A DNA stretch of 20,443 nt, taken from contig JAGQQQ010000115.1 of assembly GCA_020426125.1 (NCBI GenBank), positions 1 to 20,443 of the forward strand, read 5' to 3'. The notes below the pieces were generated by a model that saw only the letters and a program-made list of their open reading frames with translations, did no database searches and was not told where the DNA came from. The first letter of the stretch is position 1, and each line of letters begins with the position of its first letter. Both the position numbers and the translations under genes were made by a program. Of the stretch, positions 15,713-20,443 are shown piece by piece. The DNA is from Planctomycetaceae bacterium. GTDB taxonomy: Bacteria; Planctomycetota; Planctomycetia; Planctomycetales; Planctomycetaceae.

Positions 15713-16254
15713 GGCAACTCCTCGATGATCAGATTGTCGTTTGTGTAGATGTCGATCTCCGCAGCAATTCTCAGGGACGCTTCGACAATGTCTCGAGCCG
15801 GCATCTGAGTGTTTCTAGTAAGGGCTTTCGCGGCGGCCATGGCATAGGATCCGCCGGAGCCGATGCCGATAATGCCATCGGTGGGCCGGATGACATCCCC
15901 CTGGCCTGTAATCAACAGCGTGTGTTCCGAGGAGACGACCAGGAGTAAGGCTTCGAGTCGCCTGAGGGCGCGGTCCGTTCGCCAGTCCCGGGCGAGTTCC
16001 GTCGCCGCACGAGGGATATTTCCCGGGAAGTCTTTCGCCTTCGTTTCGAATCGCTCCAGGAGTGCGAAAGCGTCCGCCGTGGAGCCGGCGAATCCCGTGA
16101 GGACCTGGCCATCGAGGACTTTTCGAATTTTCTGGGTGTCTTGTTTCAAAATTGTCTCACCGAAGGTGACCTGGCCATCTCCCCCCATGGCGACCATTCC
16201 GCCATGTCGGACCGCGAGAATCGTGGTGGAATGAGTCTGAATTCGTCGGGACAT
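15700..16254 (-). CDS. hslV: ATP-dependent protease peptidase subunit HslV (ClpQ)
   Basis: This is a 184-residue threonine peptidase of the proteasome beta type, the proteolytic chamber of HslVU. Motifs: TTILAVR (10-16), GDGQVTFG (25-32), GFAGSTADAF, ARDWRTDRALRRLEALL, GIGSGGSYAMAAAKAL and DIYTN. By alignment with E. coli MTTIVSVR, the catalytic N-terminal residue should be Thr10. This implies a propeptide of about nine residues (MSRRIQTHS) that must be removed. The ATG at 16254 was chosen over an upstream in-frame start at 16299 because it puts the Thr close to the N-terminus. No strong ribosome binding site precedes it. hslV comes first and overlaps hslU, so the subunits are translationally coupled. 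Confidence 0.96.
   Translation of the reverse strand: MSRRIQTHSTTILAVRHGGMVAMGGDGQVTFGETILKQDTQKIRKVLDGQVLTGFAGSTADAFALLERFETKAKDFPGNIPRAATELARDWRTDRALRRLEALLLVVSSEHTLLITGQGDVIRPTDGIIGIGSGGSYAMAAAKALTRNTQMPARDIVEASLRIAAEIDIYTNDNLIIEELPCQN
15718..15723 (-). promoter_or_regulatory. Ribosome binding site for hslU inside hslV
   Basis: GAGGAG on the minus strand ends 5 bases before the GTG at 15712 and is embedded in the last codons of hslV. It supports GTG as the real hslU start and suggests translational coupling. Confidence 0.75.
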
Positions 16255-16348
16255 GGCAAAATCGAGGTCAGGAAATCGGGGAGGGCGTCCAGACCTCACT
16301 CAAGGACACTGCTTTGGTGACAATCTGTTCGCACGTGGGAATGCCCCT

Positions 16349-16367
16349 CAGACGGAGAATCCGTCTG
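16349..16367. other. Perfect 8-bp hairpin between the WD40 gene end and hslV
   Basis: CAGACGGA and TCCGTCTG pair perfectly around a GAA loop. It lies 95 bp upstream of the hslV start and 74 bp after the last codon of the broken WD40 gene. It may terminate that gene, but no T run follows on the minus strand. It does not resemble the CIRCE heat-shock operator. The remaining bases of 16255-16440 show no other feature; the hslV promoter must lie here. Confidence 0.4.
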
Positions 16368-16440
16368 TGAACCGCTCCATTCTGGCATGTCCCGGGCTGT
16401 GAATGAAGGAACAAGCGAGGATTTCGCCAGAGTCGTCTCG

Positions 16441-17458
16441 TCAGGGATCGACACGGTGTGGAATCGGAACGCTTGGTGGAACGACTTGTCGGCGGATTGA
16501 GAAAGGGTGGTCGGAAGTCGGCAGACCGTGCTCTTGTCGCCAATTGGCCTCATCCTCGGCCCACTTCAGTTCCGCCTCCGCGAGTCTTTTCTGGTAGTAT
16601 TCCTCATCGGGGAATCGGCGATTCAACCAACTCCAGTGATTCATCGCTGCAAACCAGTCCTGCTCTTTAACGGCGTCTGCCGCATCCCAGTAGCGGTGGT
16701 AGGCCTCCCAGAGTTTTCGCATTTCCCGAAACTCGGCCCAAGGATCGTAGTCCGATCTCCCTTTCACGATTCGGACTTTCCCATCTCTCCCAACAGTGGC
16801 TGAAACCTCTGCGGCAGTTTGCAGTTCCGGGAGCGAGTCTCGGCGTTTTCGAACAATTTGACCACTTTTGCAATCAACGACAGAAACCTGAGGTGGGATC
16901 AGCGTCTCCGAAATCTGGCCGTGTCCGATTAAGACAGATTGATCGGGAATCCTTCGAAAATACCATCTCATGAATCCGCGAATCCCCAGTATATCGCGAA
17001 CTAAATCCTTCAAACGCCCCGGTCACCCTGAAGAACTTTGCGGCTTCTCGCTGGTTCGCGTCGTCCGAGAACCTCTGCATCGTCACAAATTCGTCCAAGT
17101 CGGGAGATACGACATAATTCACGCCGTCACCAGCAGCGATGTCGGTCAACAATGTTCGAATCTTTCGTCCGCTGCCGATATCGATAAGTTCGACCGTAAA
17201 CTCGTCATCACTGATTGCAGCAACGCTACCGGTCTCATTGAGTGCCATGTTTCGAACAAATCCTTGGCGTCTGGGTAATTCCGTAATCAGGTTCCCAGTC
17301 AACGCCTCCCACACTGAAGGCACCCCGTCAATTAAGGCCATGATTCGACGCCCGTTTCCGCTATATGCAAAGGGGACATGTGAAAGACGGCTTTTCTTAG
17401 ACCACAATTCCTTACCGGTTTCGGCGTCCCACACTGTCAGAAATCCTTCTCGAAATGA
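16441..17458 (-). pseudogene. Broken C-terminal part of the WD40 protein (after an in-frame stop and with a frameshift)
   Basis: The sequence continues the upstream WD40 gene in the same frame after its TGA: SFREGFLTVWDAETGKELW completes the repeat whose first half (WQLSPAGNTIAS) precedes the stop. More blade-like segments follow (SVWEALTGNLI, VELIDIGSGRKI) down to HEMVFSKDSRS. Near 16930-16950 the coherent protein changes frame to IGHGQISETLIPP and VSVVDCKSGQIV, then a charged, tryptophan-rich tail (WEAYHRYWDAAD, MNHWSWLNRRFPDEEYY) to the stop at 16441. Two independent lesions thus separate this part from the main frame. A GTG at 17434 could in theory start a 186-residue fragment, but it begins in the middle of a repeat. 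Sequencing or assembly error is an alternative to genuine decay. Confidence 0.75.
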
Positions 17459-20443
17459 TCAGCTGGCAATAGTGTTCCCCGCGGGACTCAGTTGCCAGGT
17501 TCCTCCACTTGAATGGTCACGATACTCTGTCTCCCCATTGATTTCGTAGAATCCATTGCCTTGATAACCGGCCAAATCCTCCAGAATTGTGGTGACGCGA
17601 CCACTGTCAACCGAGACAATCACTGCAGCATTGCAGGTGTGCATCAACGCTTTTTTTTCATCGATCGTAAAATGAAACGACTTCCGCGAGAGTCGGAAGG
17701 GCGAAGCGTCCACGTCCGGCGGGAGATCGACGATATACTGTTCCACCGCAAGCCGGTCATCCCAGGTCGTCAACGTCCTAGCCCCTGCAGCGATTAGCGA
17801 CTCGGATTCTTCCAGCAGGAAGAAGTTGAGATCAAACGAACTGGGGTCGTCATCAGCGGGGAGCGACAGGATCAACTGTCCCGTAGAGCGATCATAGAAG
17901 AGAAGACGACTTCGCCCTTCCCTAAGACTGTCATCCCAGACAACGATCCGCGACCATTTCGGCGCAAATGCGACGCCGGCAGGTCGTTTTGCACCGGAAA
18001 GTTGCCGGGTCTTTCGTCCAGACTTTGCATCGTATATGGAGATTTGACCGTCGTCTCCAGGTTTCGCAATTGAGACTGCGAGGTTCATCCCATCTTGGCT
18101 GTGCGTTGCGACATTGCCCCCTAACGTGGGCCCTGTTTCGAGCCCCGGCTGAAAAAGCCTGCCGGTGTTCACGTCCCATCGGGCACGTTGAGGTCCAGCA
18201 GAAATGAGAAGTGTCATCGCATCAGGAGAAAACTCGAAGCAGGCTTCGTTGAGCGAGTGGGATTCCCGAATTGGTTCTGAGAGAACGTGATGAACTTTAC
18301 CGCTGCTAAGTTCGCTAAGAATGACATTGCCAGTTCCGAAAGAGAAGTTTGACTCGAACCCGATGCCACGGACCTTTTCAACCTTTCTAAGACCTCCAGA
18401 CAGGCTCGCGAGCATCCGGCCATCTGGGCAGAACGCAATCACGTCAACCGGAGCATCATGCGAGACTGCCAACTTTCTGATCAGATTGGTCGTCAAGTCG
18501 TAAAGGAAGACATCCCCGAAGAAGTTGCCGACGGCAAATTGATGAGATCTCGAATCGAATGACGCAGCCGTGATTCCGCCTAGAGGAGAAAGCCACTTCT
18601 GAACCACCGCACCAGTCGCTGAATCTCTCAGATTGATCCAACCGTCCAAACTGGCGTGAAGAACTCGCTGGCCGTTGGGGCTGAACCGGCAGATCGACTC
18701 GTTTGACCGCGCAGGTCTTGGGGGCTTTGGTTCCGTATCGACGATGTTGGCTGGCCATCCCGTCACTCTGTCGAATGTCGAGATGTCCTGCTCGGCTTTG
18801 TGAATTGACCAGACGGCCTGTTTTGTCCGCGTATCGATGCAGGAAATGCGTTTCTGGCTTTCAAAAAGTGCATGGCGTCCATCGGGGCTCAAATCTAAAC
18901 AGCCACCTGGATAGCCGATTCCCAGCTGCCAGGCTAATCGACCATCGGCAGGATCCAAAAGGTGTGAACGAGGAACCAAGCGAAAGCCATCTTCCAGAAT
19001 TTCGACGGAAAGCAGGGCATTCTGTGGGAACAAATCGTCGTCAGATCGCGTCACCTTCTCTTTGGAAATCGGACTAGGGACATGTTCTGCCATCGGCGTC
19101 CATCGAAACGTCTCCCCATCGGAATTCCGGCTCACCAAGAATCGCCCATTGGGCGAGAATGAGAGTGATGTCAAATTCCTGCCGGACGTCCGTGACTCGT
19201 CTTGTGCCAGTTCATGTCGCAAGTGAATATTCTCGCAGTCCCAGAGTTTGATGATGCCGTCTTGGCTTCCGGTCGCGATCGTATGCCCTTCCGGGTGATA
19301 GTCGAGAAACTGTATTGACTCTTTGTGGCATTCGGAGTTGTGAATCGGGGCACCAGTCGACAAACTCCAGATTCTTAATCTCCCAGGCGTATTATACTCG
19401 CCAATTCCGGCGGCAATCTCTCGACCGTCTGGGCTAAACTTCAGACAGTTCACTCCCAACTCTCCGACTTCAAAGGTTTTGACAACCTTCTGTGTCTTCA
19501 TATTCCAAATCGCAACTCGCGATGCTTCGATGCCGATCACCTTGCGGTCGCGAATAGGGATATATCCAGAACCGTCTTCTGCATAAATCGGCCGCGACAC
19601 CGTGCCAACAGCGATCAGTTCCCCATCTGGATGCATCGCCATGCATTTTATCGTTACGGGGAATCGGCCCGAATTCGCTATTTTTTCACCGTTTAGTGTA
19701 CTCCACGCTGTGATTGCGTTATTGGTTGTGACGACAATGTAGTCCTCTTCAGGACCGAACGCGTATCCAACAGGCCTCTCAAAGTGGTCCCAGTTCGTAG
19801 TGATCACAAGTTGCGATCTTTGCGCACGTTGGATGAGGTGCCGCACTTCCCAAGTCCGTTGATCGAATGGGATCGTTTCGAGGATAGACAAAGCCTCTTC
19901 TCTCCGCTCAGCTTCCAGATGTCCGGCCGCTCTGGCAATCTTGCTGTAGACTAACTGCTTTTCGGCTCGTTGACGCTCCGCTTCGGCACGCTTCCGCTCG
20001 CGTTCCGACTCCTGAAGGCTCCGCTTTGCTTCTGCCGCGTACTGTTCCGCAACCGCGCGCTGGTGAGCCTCCTGTTCTTGTGCAGAGATCGCGTCTTCCC
20101 TTGCGCGGTTGGCCATTTCGCTTTGAGCGAATGCCTCCTGTTGTCTCCGAAGTGCCTCTTGAGATTTCTCTTCCGCGATCGATCTCTGCTGCTGTTCTAG
20201 AGCATTCAGACGATTGGCCCGTTCGATTTCCCGTTTCAGTTGAATGGAAGCTCTCTCAAGTTCTGTTGTCCGGTCTGTCGCGATCTCAAGATTTGTCACC
20301 GCCTCCGCTGCGAAAAATGAACTCACGATCGTGCCAACGATAAGTGAACCAACGACCGCAGCGGACAGCCCCGCAACGGCTGGCTTCCGCTGGCACCATC
20401 TCCATCCCCGGGCGAACACGCCGATCGGGCGCGAGTGGATTGG
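17459..20443 (-). CDS. WD40-repeat C-terminal region of a probable Ser/Thr protein kinase (partial; truncated by an in-frame TGA)
   Basis: The frame is open to the window edge, so the N-terminus lies outside. The visible part starts PIGVFARGWRWCQRKP, the linker commonly seen between the kinase domain and the membrane helix in planctomycete protein kinases; no kinase residue is visible here, so kinase is an inference. A transmembrane segment follows (AVAGLSAAVVGSLIVGTIV), then a long Glu/Arg/Ala/Gln-rich coiled coil of about 130 residues, then about 780 residues of WD40-type blades (RVAIWNMKTQKVV, RLRIWSLSTGAPI, IIKLWDCENI, DVFLYDLTTNLI). The architecture suggests a membrane-anchored signalling protein with a propeller sensor or scaffold. 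The TGA at 17459-17461 cuts through a repeat that continues in frame afterwards, so the product is truncated unless the stop is an error. A GTG at 20419 is not a credible start. Confidence 0.8.
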   Translation of the reverse strand, partial: PIHSRPIGVFARGWRWCQRKPAVAGLSAAVVGSLIVGTIVSSFFAAEAVTNLEIATDRTTELERASIQLKREIERANRLNALEQQQRSIAEEKSQEALRRQQEAFAQSEMANRAREDAISAQEQEAHQRAVAEQYAAEAKRSLQESERERKRAEAERQRAEKQLVYSKIARAAGHLEAERREEALSILETIPFDQRTWEVRHLIQRAQRSQLVITTNWDHFERPVGYAFGPEEDYIVVTTNNAITAWSTLNGEKIANSGRFPVTIKCMAMHPDGELIAVGTVSRPIYAEDGSGYIPIRDRKVIGIEASRVAIWNMKTQKVVKTFEVGELGVNCLKFSPDGREIAAGIGEYNTPGRLRIWSLSTGAPIHNSECHKESIQFLDYHPEGHTIATGSQDGIIKLWDCENIHLRHELAQDESRTSGRNLTSLSFSPNGRFLVSRNSDGETFRWTPMAEHVPSPISKEKVTRSDDDLFPQNALLSVEILEDGFRLVPRSHLLDPADGRLAWQLGIGYPGGCLDLSPDGRHALFESQKRISCIDTRTKQAVWSIHKAEQDISTFDRVTGWPANIVDTEPKPPRPARSNESICRFSPNGQRVLHASLDGWINLRDSATGAVVQKWLSPLGGITAASFDSRSHQFAVGNFFGDVFLYDLTTNLIRKLAVSHDAPVDVIAFCPDGRMLASLSGGLRKVEKVRGIGFESNFSFGTGNVILSELSSGKVHHVLSEPIRESHSLNEACFEFSPDAMTLLISAGPQRARWDVNTGRLFQPGLETGPTLGGNVATHSQDGMNLAVSIAKPGDDGQISIYDAKSGRKTRQLSGAKRPAGVAFAPKWSRIVVWDDSLREGRSRLLFYDRSTGQLILSLPADDDPSSFDLNFFLLEESESLIAAGARTLTTWDDRLAVEQYIVDLPPDVDASPFRLSRKSFHFTIDEKKALMHTCNAAVIVSVDSGRVTTILEDLAGYQGNGFYEINGETEYRDHSSGGTWQLSPAGNTIAS

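Noticed and set aside
16255..16440. Heat-shock operator (CIRCE) upstream of hslV
   Set aside because: The only strong inverted repeat (CAGACGGA/TCCGTCTG, 3-base loop) has neither the sequence nor the 9-base spacing of CIRCE.
17459..17461. The in-frame TGA in the WD40 gene as a selenocysteine or programmed readthrough codon
   Set aside because: The site falls in a propeller repeat with no redox role, no convincing SECIS-like stem follows in the sequence I can see, and a second lesion lies downstream. A nonsense mutation or sequence error is simpler.
1..20443. CRISPR arrays, rRNA or tRNA genes, toxin-antitoxin or defence operons
   Set aside because: No spaced direct repeats, RNA gene signatures or matching protein families were seen on either strand.

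Overview
The window looks like chromosomal DNA from a planctomycete. The evidence is the gene families, not any single marker: a large surface protein that opens with a LEPR-XLL-type motif, a PSD1/DUF1549-DUF1553 cytochrome c protein paired with a DUF1501 protein, a carbamoyltransferase with an SxtJ-like membrane partner, and a protein-kinase-type WD40 protein with the W-R-W-C-Q-R-x-P membrane linker. No genus can be named from the sequence alone.

Layout, left to right. (1) 1-290 holds the C-terminal tail of an unidentified plus-strand gene and its terminator. (2) 291-1090 has no intact gene. It contains a remnant of a WYL-domain regulator (minus strand) whose end is disrupted by a perfect 25-bp tandem duplication. 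(3) 1091-5431 is a 1446-residue modular surface or secreted protein (plus strand): LEPR-XLL-like start, FG-GAP-like blocks, about five choice-of-anchor-D domains, one Calx-beta domain, then more FG-GAP/VCBS blocks. Its stop codon lies inside a 165-bp inverted-repeat structure. (4) 5849-10181 is a two-gene minus-strand unit, PSD1-type cytochrome c protein followed by DUF1501 protein. (5) 10255-11930 is a gene graveyard: a frameshifted DUF1552 C-terminus, a twice-frameshifted IS4/ISH3-like transposase and an internally deleted IS630-type transposase end.

(6) 12037-16254 is a minus-strand run in transcription order hslV, hslU, carbamoyltransferase, sxtJ-like. hslV and hslU overlap by 13 bp and form the HslVU (ClpQY) ATP-dependent protease. 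The carbamoyltransferase and SxtJ-like protein are 3 bp apart and probably carbamoylate a secondary metabolite or surface glycan; whether they share a transcript with hslVU is not clear. (7) 16441-20443 is the C-terminal part of a kinase-type WD40 protein (minus strand) whose catalytic end lies beyond the window. It carries an in-frame TGA at 17459-17461 and a frameshift near 16930-16950, so the gene is broken or the assembly has errors there.

I found no new defence, CRISPR or biosynthetic system. What stands out is the density of decayed genes next to intact housekeeping genes, the possible MITE-like repeat at the end of the surface-protein gene, and the double lesion in the WD40 gene. All functional names come from recognising family motifs by eye; no database search was run.
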